NCBI GenBank assembly: GCA_017465475.1
Contig: JAFTWC010000041.1
Location: 23,064-87,063, forward strand
DNA from: Lachnospiraceae bacterium
GTDB taxonomy: Bacteria > Bacillota > Clostridia > Lachnospirales > Lachnospiraceae
DNA length: 64,000 nucleotides
Direction of reading: 5' to 3'
Shown: positions 41,907 to 51,212 of the stretch, in pieces
Position numbering within the stretch: position 1 is the first letter of the stretch
How the letters are laid out: the number at the start of each line of letters is the position of its first letter
Position numbers and translations under genes: made by a program
Notes under the pieces: generated by a model
Seen by the model: only the letters and a program-made list of their open reading frames with translations
What the model was told of the DNA's origin: nothing
The model's database searches: none

Positions 41907-42186
41907 GCGCGGCGGCTCGGGTGTGGCGATTTCTTACGATTTGTTAAAGAGGTGTAAATAGGTTCAGCGGCATAACAATAATTCGTTTTTGCCTTCCCGA
42001 AGGGGCGCGTTTTTAGCGTAGTCGAAATCGCCTCCTAGAAAAGACTGGGCGCGAGGTCACTCCCGAGCGTCCTAGTCGTTCTTGGAGGAAGTTTGACTTA
42101 AGCGTTGCGCTCAGCAAAAGAGAATTATTGTTATGCCGCTGAACAGTTAAATCAGTTTCACAAATCGTAAGAAAGAGAAGCCGCGC
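41907..42186. repeat. 280-bp nested palindromic element (MITE-like)
   Basis: Nested inverted repeats span the whole gap between the MerR gene and typA. Outer arms are GCGCGGC (41907) and GCCGCGC (ends 42186); then TTTCTTACGATTTG (41930-41943) with CAAATCGTAAGAAA (42161-42174); then a perfect 23-bp pair at 41962-41984 and 42122-42144; inside are CCTCC/GGAGG and GACTGGGCGC/GCGTCCTAGTC stems. No reading frame is present. The right arm ends one base before the typA stop codon. It is either a miniature mobile element or a long structured RNA. Confidence 0.8.
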
Positions 42187-42187
42187 A

Positions 42188-44020
42188 TTAGTTCTTGCGC
42201 ATTGCAGCGCGCTTTCTTAAGGTTGGGTCCAATATTTTCTTACGAATTCGAAGTGTCTTCGGAGTGATCTCCAAAAGTTCGTCCGTATCGATAAATTCAA
42301 TAGACTGTTCCAAACTTAAAATACGTGGCGGAGACAAACGAAGGGCGTCGTCTGCGGAAGAGGAACGGGTGTTGGTCAGCTGCTTTTTCTTGCAGACGTT
42401 GACCTCAATGTCCTCTGTTTTACCGGTTTGACCGATAACCATGCCTGCGTATACCTTTTCGCCGGCACCGAGGAACAGGGTTCCTCGCTCTTGGGCATTG
42501 TACAAACCGTAGGTGATGGCTTCGCCGGTCTCAAAGGCAATGAGACTGCCCTGCTTGCGGTACTGGATGTCACCCTTGTACGGTGCATAACCGTCAAACA
42601 ACGTATTTAAAATACCGTTACCCTTGGTATCGGTCATGAATTCGCCGCGGTAGCCGATGAGGCCTCTGGACGGAATGGAAAACTCCAGACGGGTGTATCC
42701 GCCGCTGGCAGTGGACATACCAAGGAGCTCACCCTTACGGCTGCTGAGTTTTTCGATAACGGTGCCGGAGAATTCTTCCGGTACATCTACGATGGCACGT
42801 TCCATCGGTTCTGTTTTTCTGCCGTCTTCGTCGGTTCTGTAAAGAACCTCCGGCTTACTTACCGCAAATTCATAGCCTTCACGGCGCATGTTCTCGATCA
42901 ATACGGAAAGATGCAGCTCGCCTCGTCCGGATACTTTAAAGCTTTCGGTTGTATCGGTTTCTTCTACACGGAGACTGACATCGGTATTTAATTCACGGAA
43001 CAATCTGTCACGCAAATGGCGGGAGGTAACAAACTTCCCTTCCTGACCTGCGAACGGGGAATCGTTTACGATAAAATGCATAGCAAGAGTCGGCTCGGAA
43101 ATCTTCTGGAACGGAATCGGTTCCGGATGCTCCGGAGCGCAAAGGGTGTCTCCGATGTGGATGTCGGTAATGCCGGAAATGGCCACAATGGAGCCTACGC
43201 CTGCTTCAGTTACTTCTACTTTCTTCAAACCGTCAAACTCGTACAATTTATTAACTTTTACTTTTTTGCATTTTTCCGGTTCGTGGGCATTGACTACAAC
43301 CACCTCCTGATTAACACGGATGCTTCCGTTGTCCACCTTTCCCACACCGATACGTCCTACATATTCATTGTAGTCGATGGTACTGATCAAAAGCTGGGTG
43401 CCTGCCTCCGGGTCACCTTCCGGAGCCGGAATGTATTCTAAAATGGTTTCGAACAACGGCTGCATGCTTTCCGGCTTTTCGTCAAGCTCTAAAATGGCAA
43501 CACCGGTCTTTGCGGAAGCAAAGACGAACGGACAGTCAAGCTGCTCGTCGGAAGCGTCCAAATCGATGAACAATTCCAGAACTTCGTCGATAACTTCCTT
43601 CGGACGTGCCTCCGGACGGTCGATTTTGTTGATACAAACAATAACCGGAAGATTTAATTCCAATGCTTTCTTTAATACGAACTTGGTCTGCGGCATAGCT
43701 CCTTCAAAGGCGTCTACCACGAGAATAACGCCGTTTACCATTTTAAGAACACGTTCTACCTCGCCACCGAAGTCCGCATGCCCCGGAGTATCGATAATGT
43801 TGATTTTGGTATCTTTGTAATAAACTGCTGTATTTTTGGACAAAATGGTAATGCCGCGTTCGCGTTCAATATCGTTGGAGTCCATGACACGGTCCTGTAC
43901 TGCCTGATTTTGGCGAAATACACCACTTTGCTTTAATAATTCGTCTACCAGGGTTGTTTTGCCGTGGTCAACGTGTGCAATAATTGCAATGTTTCGTATG
44001 TTTTCACTCTTTGTAATCAT
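42188..44020 (-). CDS. typA: Ribosome-associated GTPase TypA/BipA
   Basis: 610 residues. G1 AHVDHGKTTLVDELL is near residue 14, switch I ERERGITILSK, G3 DTPGHADFGGE, G4 NKID and G5 SAKTG, followed by EF-G-like domains and the family-specific C-terminus (YGLYNAQERGTLFLGAGEKV). TypA is an EF-G-like translational GTPase that binds the 70S ribosome under stress and helps 50S assembly at low temperature. The frame opens further upstream to 44083, but AGAAAGGA before the ATG at 44020 and the family start favour the shorter form. The tail (RKRAAMRKN) is basic. Confidence 0.96.
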   Translation of the reverse strand: MITKSENIRNIAIIAHVDHGKTTLVDELLKQSGVFRQNQAVQDRVMDSNDIERERGITILSKNTAVYYKDTKINIIDTPGHADFGGEVERVLKMVNGVILVVDAFEGAMPQTKFVLKKALELNLPVIVCINKIDRPEARPKEVIDEVLELFIDLDASDEQLDCPFVFASAKTGVAILELDEKPESMQPLFETILEYIPAPEGDPEAGTQLLISTIDYNEYVGRIGVGKVDNGSIRVNQEVVVVNAHEPEKCKKVKVNKLYEFDGLKKVEVTEAGVGSIVAISGITDIHIGDTLCAPEHPEPIPFQKISEPTLAMHFIVNDSPFAGQEGKFVTSRHLRDRLFRELNTDVSLRVEETDTTESFKVSGRGELHLSVLIENMRREGYEFAVSKPEVLYRTDEDGRKTEPMERAIVDVPEEFSGTVIEKLSSRKGELLGMSTASGGYTRLEFSIPSRGLIGYRGEFMTDTKGNGILNTLFDGYAPYKGDIQYRKQGSLIAFETGEAITYGLYNAQERGTLFLGAGEKVYAGMVIGQTGKTEDIEVNVCKKKQLTNTRSSSADDALRLSPPRILSLEQSIEFIDTDELLEITPKTLRIRKKILDPTLRKRAAMRKN

Positions 44021-44102
44021 ACCGAATCCTTTCTGAAATAAGGGGAAGCTCCGCGGAAGACGGAAACAACCTGCATTTGCCAAAGTTTAACACTGATTTA
44101 AT

Positions 44103-44130
44103 AGTATAGCATATTTTTTTCGTTTGGCAA
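44103..44130 (-). promoter_or_regulatory. typA promoter
   Basis: On the minus strand TTGCCA, 16 bases and TATACT, with TGC just before the -10 (extended). It lies about 85 bases upstream of the typA start. Confidence 0.75.
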
Positions 44131-44177
44131 GAAAAAAATGCATTATAATGAAAGGATTTCTTCGATGAGAAGAAATT

Positions 44178-44184
44178 TGTCGAA
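44178..44184. promoter_or_regulatory. Candidate Spo0A box in the typA-SSB gap
   Basis: TTTGTCGAA around 44176-44184 matches the 0A-box consensus exactly. A plausible plus-strand promoter (TTGCGG-N17-TAAACT) lies downstream at about 44235-44263, ahead of the SSB gene. The rest of this 379-base gap shows nothing else. Confidence 0.35.
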
Positions 44185-44399
44185 AAAAATAATGTAAAAG
44201 AATGTTAAGATTGTATAAATTTGTGATATAGATACTTGCGGGAATTGGGAAAATATGGTAAACTCCGTTTTGTAAAATGATTTTACAAAAAAAGGGAATA
44301 GAAAGATTCTAAATAAGGACCGGGAAACATAGAATAGAGTAAGACGGAAACAAACAGGTCTATTGAAAAAACAGGAGAAAAAGAAGGGAGTCATAGGAA

Positions 44400-45029
44400 A
44401 TGACAGATAAGGTATTTGAAAACAACCAGGTGAGTATTGTAGGAGAAGTCATCAGTGAGTTTACGTACAGCCATGAGGTATTCGGAGAAAGCTTTTATAT
44501 GATAGAGCTTTCTGTCAATCGTTTGAGCGAGTCCAACGATATTATTCCGGTTATGGTGTCGGAACGATTGCTTGATGTGACAAAGAGTTATATCGGACAA
44601 TATGCTCATATCCAGGGGCAGTTCCGTTCCTATAACCGTCACGAAGAAAACAGAAATCGTTTGGTGCTTTCCGTGTTTGCCAGAGAGATTCGTTTGGAAG
44701 AGGAACAGGACGAGAATGTAAAACCGAATTACATTTTCCTGGATGGTTATGTATGTAAGCCTCCGATTTATCGAAAGACACCGTTAGGCAGAGAAATTGC
44801 CGATGTGCTTTTGGCTGTGAACCGTCCGTACGGGAAGTCGGATTATATTCCGTGTATCTGTTGGGGACGAAACGCTCGTTTCGCCGACGGATTTGCGGTA
44901 GGCGGACATGTGCAGCTTTGGGGACGTATTCAGAGCAGAGAGTATCAGAAAAAGCTGTCGGAAACGGAATTTGAGAAGCGTATTGCATATGAGGTTTCGG
45001 TAAGCAAGCTGGAATATTGCGAAGAATAA
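44400..45029 (+). CDS. Single-stranded DNA-binding protein with two OB-fold segments
   Basis: 209 residues. Two SSB-like strands-and-loop units follow each other: about residues 10-100 (VSIVGEVISEFTYSHEVFGE, IQGQFRSYNRHEENRNRLVL) and 112-205 (IFLDGYVCKPPIYRKTPLGR, CICWGRNARFADGFAVGGHV, QLWGRIQSREYQKK). The second repeats the strand order VNRPYGKSDYIPCICWG, typical of SSB. It lacks the acidic C-terminal tail tip (DDDIPF) of housekeeping SSB, so it is probably the accessory form common in Clostridia. Its partners are unknown. AAGAAGGGAG precedes the ATG. Confidence 0.8.
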   Translation: MTDKVFENNQVSIVGEVISEFTYSHEVFGESFYMIELSVNRLSESNDIIPVMVSERLLDVTKSYIGQYAHIQGQFRSYNRHEENRNRLVLSVFAREIRLEEEQDENVKPNYIFLDGYVCKPPIYRKTPLGREIADVLLAVNRPYGKSDYIPCICWGRNARFADGFAVGGHVQLWGRIQSREYQKKLSETEFEKRIAYEVSVSKLEYCEE

Positions 45030-45048
45030 GAATATCGTTATAAGAATA

Positions 45049-45097
45049 TACAAGAGTTTTTCAATCGGAAAGGATTGGGAAACTCTTTTTTTTTTTG
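45049..45097 (+). terminator. Terminator after the SSB gene
   Basis: AAGAGTTT and AAACTCTT close an imperfect stem (inner CAATC with GATTG) followed by ten or more T. Confidence 0.9.
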
Positions 45098-45172
45098 CGA
45101 TTACAGTACCGCAACGCAGTAATAAAACAGTAGCAAAGTAACAAAGTAAGTTCGGAGGAAATAGGTTCATTT

Positions 45173-45213
45173 TGTCGAAAAGACTTGTAAAAAGGACGAA
45201 AAGATGGTATAGT
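45173..45213 (+). promoter_or_regulatory. opp operon promoter with adjacent Spo0A box
   Basis: TTGTAA (45185-45190), 17 bases and TATAGT (45208-45213) with TGG before the -10. TTTTGTCGAA, a full consensus 0A box, ends at 45179, five bases upstream of the -35. That is a usual activator position. Confidence 0.65.
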
Positions 45214-45280
45214 TTAAAAGAATGTGTGGAGAAGGTTTTACCCCTTTTTGCATGTATAAAATGAAAAGGAGTTGAGTAGT

Positions 45281-46207
45281 TTGGATTCAAAATTGGCATT
45301 CTATATCGTAAAACGAGTACTTTTGGCTGTTTTTACGGTATTTCTTGTCATCACGATTACGTTTTTTGTTATGAAGGCAATTCCGGGAGGTCCGTTCTTA
45401 AGCGAGAAGTCTCCAAGTCCTGAAGTTATGGCGCAGCTTGAGGCAAAGTATGGCCTGGACAAGCCGATATTTGAGCAGTATACCACGTATTTGAAGGATG
45501 TACTTCATTTTGATTTCGGACCGTCCATCAAAAATCGCGGACGTAATGTAACCGATTTGATGTTAGAAGGCTTTAATACCAGCGGTAAGCTCGGTATTAT
45601 TGCAGCAGCGGTTGCCATTGTGTTCGGTTTGACGTTGGGGTCTTTGGCTGCGGTATTTCATGATAAGGTATTAGATAAGGTGATTATGGTGCTGTCTACC
45701 GGAAGCGTAGCCATGCCGTCCTTTGTTATTGCTACCATATTGTTGTTGGCATTCTGTGTTAAAATACCGATATTCCCATCCAACGGTTCTACCGCGGGCG
45801 GATTGGTATTGCCGGTAATTGCACTGAGTTTATATCCGATGGCATATATTACCCGTTTGACTCGTTCCAGTATGTTGGATGTTCTCGGTCAGGATTATAT
45901 CCGTACCGCAAGAGCAAAGGGCGTGTCTCCGGCCAAGGTTATTTTTAAGCATTCTTTAAAGAATGCGGTAACTCCGGTAATTACCTATGTAGGACCGATG
46001 ATTGCGTATATTCTCACCGGTAGTTTGGTAGTGGAGCAGATTTTTGTTGTACCGGGTATCGGTAAGTTTTTCTTCTCCAGTATTATTAACCGTGACTACC
46101 CGATGGTAATGGGAACCACCATTTTCCTTGCGACTATTATGGTTATCATGACTTTGATTTCTGATATTTGTTATAAAATCTTCGACCCGCGTGTCGATTT
46201 ATCTTAA
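45281..46207 (+). CDS. oppB: Oligopeptide ABC transporter permease OppB
   Basis: About 308 residues, six membrane helices. FYIVKRVLLAVFTVFLVITI is the standard OppB/DppB opening; LTRSSMLDVLGQDYIRTARA and KGVSPAKVIFKHSLKNAV are the EAA loop that touches the ATPase; VVPGIGKFFFSSIINRDYP follows. It pairs with OppC to form the channel for peptides. The TTG at 45281 is placed ten bases after AAAAGGAG; the TTG at 45272 is too close to it. First gene of a five-gene operon in the order B-C-D-F-A. Confidence 0.93.
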   Translation: MDSKLAFYIVKRVLLAVFTVFLVITITFFVMKAIPGGPFLSEKSPSPEVMAQLEAKYGLDKPIFEQYTTYLKDVLHFDFGPSIKNRGRNVTDLMLEGFNTSGKLGIIAAAVAIVFGLTLGSLAAVFHDKVLDKVIMVLSTGSVAMPSFVIATILLLAFCVKIPIFPSNGSTAGGLVLPVIALSLYPMAYITRLTRSSMLDVLGQDYIRTARAKGVSPAKVIFKHSLKNAVTPVITYVGPMIAYILTGSLVVEQIFVVPGIGKFFFSSIINRDYPMVMGTTIFLATIMVIMTLISDICYKIFDPRVDLS

Positions 46208-46219
46208 GGGAGGTTTGAC

Positions 46220-47302
46220 ATGAAAAAGAGTGTAAATGAAATGCCAAAGAAAAATCCCTTGAGTTTACAGCTGAATCTGCAGAGCTTTGAGCCGGCTACC
46301 GACGAAGAGAAGTTTATGCAGCAGCGTATGCGTGAAAGTACCACTTTTTTTAAGGACGGTATGAGACGTCTTAAGAAGAATAAGATTGCAATGACTTGTC
46401 TTGTTATTGTGTTATTGGTTGTATTTATCGCAGCATTTGTGCCGTTGTTCTATCCGTACAGTTACGAGGACCAGTTGGGCGTTAAGGCAGGACAGAAAAC
46501 GGATGCATCTTACAATAACCTGAAGCCGTTTGAATACGGTGAGACAGAGCTTGAACGTATTGAAAACGGAGAGTTTGTATTTCCGCATATTTTCGGTACG
46601 GATGCTCACGGCCGTGACTACGCAATTCGTGTGATTTACGGTACCCGTATTTCCTTGCTGGTTGGTTTCTTTGCAAGTATTATCGTATTGATTATCGGTG
46701 CGATTTACGGTTCCGTTTCCGGCTATTACGGCGGAAAAGTAGACTTGGTAATGATGCGCATAGTCGATATTATATACTCGTTACCTGACCTTTTGATGAT
46801 TATTCTGTTTGCGACGGTATTAAAGCAAACACTGGAGCCTGCCCTGGAGGGTACGGCACTGGCAAAGCTGGGTACGGGTATGATTAGTATCTTTATTGTG
46901 TTCGCATTACTTTATTGGGTAGGTATGGCACGTTTGATTCGTGGTCAGATTCTTACCATTAAGCAGCAGGACTACGTGTTAAATGCGCGTTCCATCGGTG
47001 CAAAGGGCAGCCATATTATTCGCCGTCATATGTTACCGAACTGTATCAGTGTAATTATTATTTCCACTGCGCTTCAGATTCCGTCGGCAATTTTTACCGA
47101 AAGTTATCTGTCCTTCTTAGGCCTTGGTGTTTCCATGCCGATGCCGAGTCTCGGTTCTCTTGCATCCGAGGCATTAAGCGGTGTATATTCTTATTCTTAC
47201 CGTTTGATTATCCCGGCGGTAATGATTTGTTTGATTGTTCTTTCATTGAATTTGTTGGGTGACGGTCTTCGTGATGCGTTTGACCCGAAGTTAAAGAAGT
47301 AA
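46220..47302 (+). CDS. oppC: Oligopeptide ABC transporter permease OppC
   Basis: 360 residues. The cytoplasmic N-terminus of ~50 residues is followed by a helix (MTCLVIVLLVVFIAAFVPLF), an extracellular loop with HIFGTDAHGRDYAIRVIYGT, and the permease core with DYVLNARSIGAKGSHIIRRH as EAA loop. YLSFLGLGVSMPMPSLGSL is the typical OppC/DppC ending. The long N-terminal tail and the ~80-residue loop make it longer than most OppC proteins (about 300). GGGAGG precedes the start. Confidence 0.93.
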   Translation: MKKSVNEMPKKNPLSLQLNLQSFEPATDEEKFMQQRMRESTTFFKDGMRRLKKNKIAMTCLVIVLLVVFIAAFVPLFYPYSYEDQLGVKAGQKTDASYNNLKPFEYGETELERIENGEFVFPHIFGTDAHGRDYAIRVIYGTRISLLVGFFASIIVLIIGAIYGSVSGYYGGKVDLVMMRIVDIIYSLPDLLMIILFATVLKQTLEPALEGTALAKLGTGMISIFIVFALLYWVGMARLIRGQILTIKQQDYVLNARSIGAKGSHIIRRHMLPNCISVIIISTALQIPSAIFTESYLSFLGLGVSMPMPSLGSLASEALSGVYSYSYRLIIPAVMICLIVLSLNLLGDGLRDAFDPKLKK

Positions 47303-47315
47303 GGAGGAGGCTATT

Positions 47316-48332
47316 ATGAAACTGTTACAAGTAACTGATTTACACACCTCCTTTTTCACTCCGGCCGGTGAGGTAAAGGCAGTAAACGGACTTTCTTTCT
47401 CTCTTGATGAGGGAAAGGTACTGGGTATCGTAGGTGAGTCCGGTTCCGGTAAGAGCGTAACGACATATTCCGTTTTGCAGATTTTGGCAAGTTCCGGTAA
47501 GATTGTATCCGGCAGCATTAAGTATAGAGGCGAGGAATTGGTGGGTGCTTCTAAAGAAACCCTGGGAAAGATTCGCGGTAACAAAATCAGTATCATTTTC
47601 CAGGACCCGATGACCAGCCTTAATCCGGTGTTTACCATCGGAAATCAGCTTATGGAAGCAATTATGCTTCATACCGACCGTAACAAAGAGCAGGCAAAAG
47701 AACGTGCCATCGAGATGCTTCGTCTGGTAGGCGTAAATGAGCCGGAGAAGCGTATCAAGCAGTATCCGCACGAGTTTTCCGGCGGTATGCGTCAGCGTGT
47801 TATGATTGCAATGGCATTGGCTTGTGAGCCGGATATCCTAATTGCGGATGAGCCGACTACCGCACTTGACGTTACCATTCAGGCACAGATTCTTGACTTG
47901 ATTAAGGATTTACAGAAGCAGCTTGGTATGTCAGTTATTCTTATTACCCATGACCTTGGTGTTGTGGCAGAGATGTGTGACGAAGTAATTGTTATGTATG
48001 CGGGTGAAGTGTGTGAGCGCGGTACCGCAGACGAGATTTTCTATAATCCGAAGCACGAGTATACCAAGGGACTGATGCGTTCCATTCCGACGGTAAGTGA
48101 TGAAGATCGTCGCTTAGAGCCGATCGGAGGTACTCCGGTAGACTTGCTTAATATGCCGGATGGTTGCCCGTTCGCTCCGCGTTGCGACAGGGCTATGAAA
48201 GTATGTCTTTCCCATAAGGCGAAAGAGATTTTGATTAATGACAGTCATGCTGCAAGCTGCTGGTTCAATTTTAAGGATGCCATTGCAGAGGGCAGAATGA
48301 CTGAAAAAGAAGTGGAGGAGATGTACAGATGA
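47316..48332 (+). CDS. oppD: Oligopeptide ABC transporter ATPase OppD
   Basis: 338 residues. [15 protein letters not shown] is Walker [21 protein letters not shown] the signature and [15 protein letters not shown] the Walker B. The C-terminal oligopeptide-transport extension has [14 protein letters not shown], the cysteine motif that binds an iron-sulfur cluster in some Opp/Dpp ATPases. It forms the nucleotide-binding pair with OppF. The start follows AAGGAGG; the stop overlaps the oppF start by 4 bases. Confidence 0.95.
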   Translation: MKLLQVTDLHTSFFTPAGEVKAVNGLSFSLDEGKVLGIVGESGSGKSVTTYSVLQILASSGKIVSGSIKYRGEELVGASKETLGKIRGNKISIIFQDPMTSLNPVFTIGNQLMEAIMLHTDRNKEQAKERAIEMLRLVGVNEPEKRIKQYPHEFSGGMRQRVMIAMALACEPDILIADEPTTALDVTIQAQILDLIKDLQKQLGMSVILITHDLGVVAEMCDEVIVMYAGEVCERGTADEIFYNPKHEYTKGLMRSIPTVSDEDRRLEPIGGTPVDLLNMPDGCPFAPRCDRAMKVCLSHKAKEILINDSHAASCWFNFKDAIAEGRMTEKEVEEMYR

Positions 48333-49297
48333 GTGAATCCAAAAATCTTCTCGAGGTAAAGAACCTCAAGCAACACTTTGACGTTCCGAACGGTTTTATG
48401 AAGTCTTTGAAGTTAAAGGCTGTGGACGATGTTTCTTTTGAAATCAAAGAGGGTGAAACCCTTGGACTTGTTGGTGAGTCCGGTTGCGGTAAGACTACGG
48501 TAGGACGTACTATTTTGCAGCTGTATAAGCCGACGGCCGGGGAGGTATGGTTTGACGGTAATCTGATTAAGAGTAAAAAATCTATTCAGGAGTTCCGTAA
48601 GCAGGCGCAGATGGTGTTCCAGGATCCGTACTCATCCCTGGACCCGCGTATGACCGTCAGTGATATCATCGGAGAACCGTTAGATGTGCATAAGATGTAT
48701 GCAAACAAGAAAGAAAGGGAAGAAAAGATTCTTCGCCTGATGAGCTTGGTTGGACTTAACAGTGAGCATGCAACCCGTTATGCACATGAGTTTTCCGGCG
48801 GACAGCGTCAAAGAATCGGTATTGCAAGAGCTCTTGCGGTAGAGCCGAAGTTTATCGTGTGTGATGAGCCGGTATCCGCACTTGACGTTTCCATTCAGGC
48901 ACAGGTTGTTAACATGTTTGAAGATTTGCAGGAACAGTTGGGTCTGACCTATTTGTTCATTGCACATGACCTTTTGGTAGTAAAGCATATTTCTACGAGA
49001 ATTGCCGTGATGTATCTCGGAAAGATGATAGAAATCGGACCTTCCAATGAGTTGTATCATCATCCGATTCATCCGTATACCCAGTCGCTTCTGTCTGCGG
49101 TTCCGATTCCGGACCCGAAGATTGCAAGAGCTAATGAACGTATTCACCTGTCCGGTGACGTTCCGAGTCCGCTTCATATGCCGAGTGGATGTCCGTTCCG
49201 TACCCGTTGCCCGCGTGCAACCGAAAAGTGTGCGGAAGTGATGCCGGAGCTTAAGGAAATGAGCCCGGGACATAAGGTGGCATGTCATCACGTATAA
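48329..49297 (+). CDS. oppF: Oligopeptide ABC transporter ATPase OppF
   Basis: 322 residues. [15 protein letters not shown] is Walker [21 protein letters not shown] the signature and [16 protein letters not shown] the Walker B. The C-terminal motif [14 protein letters not shown] again places four cysteines as in the cluster-binding extension. [17 protein letters not shown]-type residues (here [17 protein letters not shown]) identify the OppF/DppF group. Coupled to oppD by the ATGA overlap. Confidence 0.95.
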   Translation: MSESKNLLEVKNLKQHFDVPNGFMKSLKLKAVDDVSFEIKEGETLGLVGESGCGKTTVGRTILQLYKPTAGEVWFDGNLIKSKKSIQEFRKQAQMVFQDPYSSLDPRMTVSDIIGEPLDVHKMYANKKEREEKILRLMSLVGLNSEHATRYAHEFSGGQRQRIGIARALAVEPKFIVCDEPVSALDVSIQAQVVNMFEDLQEQLGLTYLFIAHDLLVVKHISTRIAVMYLGKMIEIGPSNELYHHPIHPYTQSLLSAVPIPDPKIARANERIHLSGDVPSPLHMPSGCPFRTRCPRATEKCAEVMPELKEMSPGHKVACHHV

Positions 49298-49359
49298 ATC
49301 GGGATGTTTTGGGAGAGGGTTGTAATGTGGTACTGGGAGGAATTGGGGCTTCATGGTTG

Positions 49360-49397
49360 ATTATAACCGCATTCCGCGGTTGTAATAGATGTTTTTT
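49360..49397 (+). promoter_or_regulatory. Intercistronic hairpin between oppF and oppA
   Basis: ATTATAACCGC and GCGGTTGTAAT form an 11-bp stem (one mismatch) with a 5-base loop, and TTTTTT follows 5 bases later. It lies directly before AAGGAGG of oppA. It could stop part of the upstream transcript or protect an oppA processed end, giving more binding protein than permease. Confidence 0.65.
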
Positions 49398-49411
49398 AAG
49401 GAGGAAATATT

Positions 49412-51157
49412 ATGAAGATGAAAAAACTTCTGAGTGTATCACTTGCTTTCGCAATGATACTCGGCTGCATGGCATTTGCAGGCTGTGGCGCTAAGAAGGA
49501 TGCAGGCATGACGTTAAACGTTGGCGCGTATCCGGATACCGTTGACCCGGCACTTAACTCTGCTGTTGACGGTGCAACCTACATTGTTCACGTATTTTCC
49601 GGTCTTGTTGGTTTCCAACAGGATGAAAGCGGTAAGTTAGTTCTTACTCCGGAGTGCGCAACCGAGCTTCCGGCACCGGTTAAGATGGATGACGGTAAGA
49701 CTTCTTACACCTTTAAGCTTCGTGAAGGCTTAAAGTGGAGCGACGGTACTGCTCTTACTGCAAACGATTTCGTTTATGCTTGGAACAGAGCAGCAGATCC
49801 GGCAACTGCAGCAGACTATGGTTACATGTTTGAAGTAATCGATGGTTATGCAGAAATGATGGAAGGAAACGGAAAGCTTAACGTAACTGCTTCTGCAGAC
49901 GGCACGGAGCTTACTGTAGTTCTTCCGGTGGATGTTCCGTATTTCCATGAGCTTTGTGCGTTCCCGGCTTACATGCCGGTTCGTCAGGACATCATCGAAG
50001 CAAACGGTGATGCTTGGGCTACCAAGCCGGAAACCTATATCGGTAACGGTGCTTACAAGGTAACTGAGTTTACCCAGACCCAGATGGTTCTTGAGAAGAA
50101 CGAGCATTTCTACAATGCAGATAAGGTTGTATCCGATAAGCTTGTTTTCGCATTCAACTCTGATGATGCTTCTCTGTTAACCAACTTCCAGAATGGTTCT
50201 TACCTTTTCATCGATTCCGTTCCGAACGATGAGATTAAGGCTCTTCAGGAAGGTGAGTACAAGGACGAGTTCTATGTAACCGGTCAGCTTGGTACTTACT
50301 ATGTATCTTTCGATGTAAATGACAGTGCATTAGACGGCTTTACCGAAGTAGAAAAGGCTAAGATTCGTCAGGCACTCGGTCTTATGATTGACCGTAACTA
50401 CATCGTAGAAGAAATCGGACAGGCTGGTCAGGTTCCGGCAGCAGGTTTCGTAGCAATGGGTCTTACCGAGCCGGATGGCAAGGAGTTCATTGCAAAGAAC
50501 GGTCCGAATCGTGACGGTGCAGGTTACTACAGTGTTGCAGATGCTGATTATCAGGCAAACTGTGATGCAGCAGTTGCTCTCTTAAAGGAAGTTGCTGATT
50601 CTTCCAAGAAGTTTACTGTAGACGGCAACAGCGTGGTTGGTTTCCCGACTCTTACCTACATTACCAACGATGGTTCCGGTCATGAGGCCATTGCAGCTTA
50701 CCTTCAGCAGGTATGGGGCAACTACGGCTTCGATATTAAGGTAGAGGTTCAGGAATGGGCTACTTTCCTCAACACCCGTAAGGAAGGTAACTACTCCATC
50801 GCTCGTAACGGTTGGTTAGGTGACTACAATGACCCGATTTCCTTCCTTGACATGTGGGTTTCCGGTTCCGGTAACAACGACTGTCAGTTTGGTAAGGGTG
50901 CACATGCTTCCTACAACGGTTATGACGGAAAGACTTGGGCTGACAGCTACGATGCAATCATTGCAGAGGTTAAGTCTTCCAGCGATGCTAACAAGCGTTT
51001 CGAGCTTATGCATGATGCAGAGGACATCCTTATGGAGTCCGGCGCTATCTGCCCGATCTACTACTACACCGATATCTTTATGTGCAGTGACTCCATCGAT
51101 GGTTTCTTTGCAAGCCCGCTTGGATTCAAGTACTTCATGTACGCTTCCGTAAAGTAA
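49412..51157 (+). CDS. oppA: Oligopeptide-binding lipoprotein OppA
   Basis: 581 residues. A lipoprotein signal peptide (KKLLSVSLAFAMILGCMAFA) ends in the lipobox FAGC, so it is lipid-anchored outside the membrane. Cluster C features include TYTFKLREGLKWSDGTALTA and NDFVYAWNRAADP, and KETYIGNGAY-type residues (PETYIGNGAYKVTEFTQ) of peptide-binding proteins. Codons are biased, indicating high expression, like flagellin. It captures peptides for OppBCDF; in Firmicutes this system also takes up signalling peptides. The last gene of the operon, it has its own AAGGAGG and ends before a strong terminator. Confidence 0.94.
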   Translation: MKMKKLLSVSLAFAMILGCMAFAGCGAKKDAGMTLNVGAYPDTVDPALNSAVDGATYIVHVFSGLVGFQQDESGKLVLTPECATELPAPVKMDDGKTSYTFKLREGLKWSDGTALTANDFVYAWNRAADPATAADYGYMFEVIDGYAEMMEGNGKLNVTASADGTELTVVLPVDVPYFHELCAFPAYMPVRQDIIEANGDAWATKPETYIGNGAYKVTEFTQTQMVLEKNEHFYNADKVVSDKLVFAFNSDDASLLTNFQNGSYLFIDSVPNDEIKALQEGEYKDEFYVTGQLGTYYVSFDVNDSALDGFTEVEKAKIRQALGLMIDRNYIVEEIGQAGQVPAAGFVAMGLTEPDGKEFIAKNGPNRDGAGYYSVADADYQANCDAAVALLKEVADSSKKFTVDGNSVVGFPTLTYITNDGSGHEAIAAYLQQVWGNYGFDIKVEVQEWATFLNTRKEGNYSIARNGWLGDYNDPISFLDMWVSGSGNNDCQFGKGAHASYNGYDGKTWADSYDAIIAEVKSSSDANKRFELMHDAEDILMESGAICPIYYYTDIFMCSDSIDGFFASPLGFKYFMYASVK

Positions 51158-51177
51158 TTTTATAGTTCTTGATTTTT

Positions 51178-51212
51178 GAAGGGGTCGCCTGTAGGGCGGC
51201 CCCTTCGTTTTT
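51178..51212 (+). terminator. opp operon terminator
   Basis: GAAGGGGTCGCC and GGCGGCCCCTTC form a near-perfect stem with loop TGTAG, followed by GTTTTT. Confidence 0.92.

Noticed and set aside
42195-43820. Long plus-strand frames inside typA
   Set aside because: They are antisense to a strongly conserved gene, lack ribosome sites and have no family similarity.
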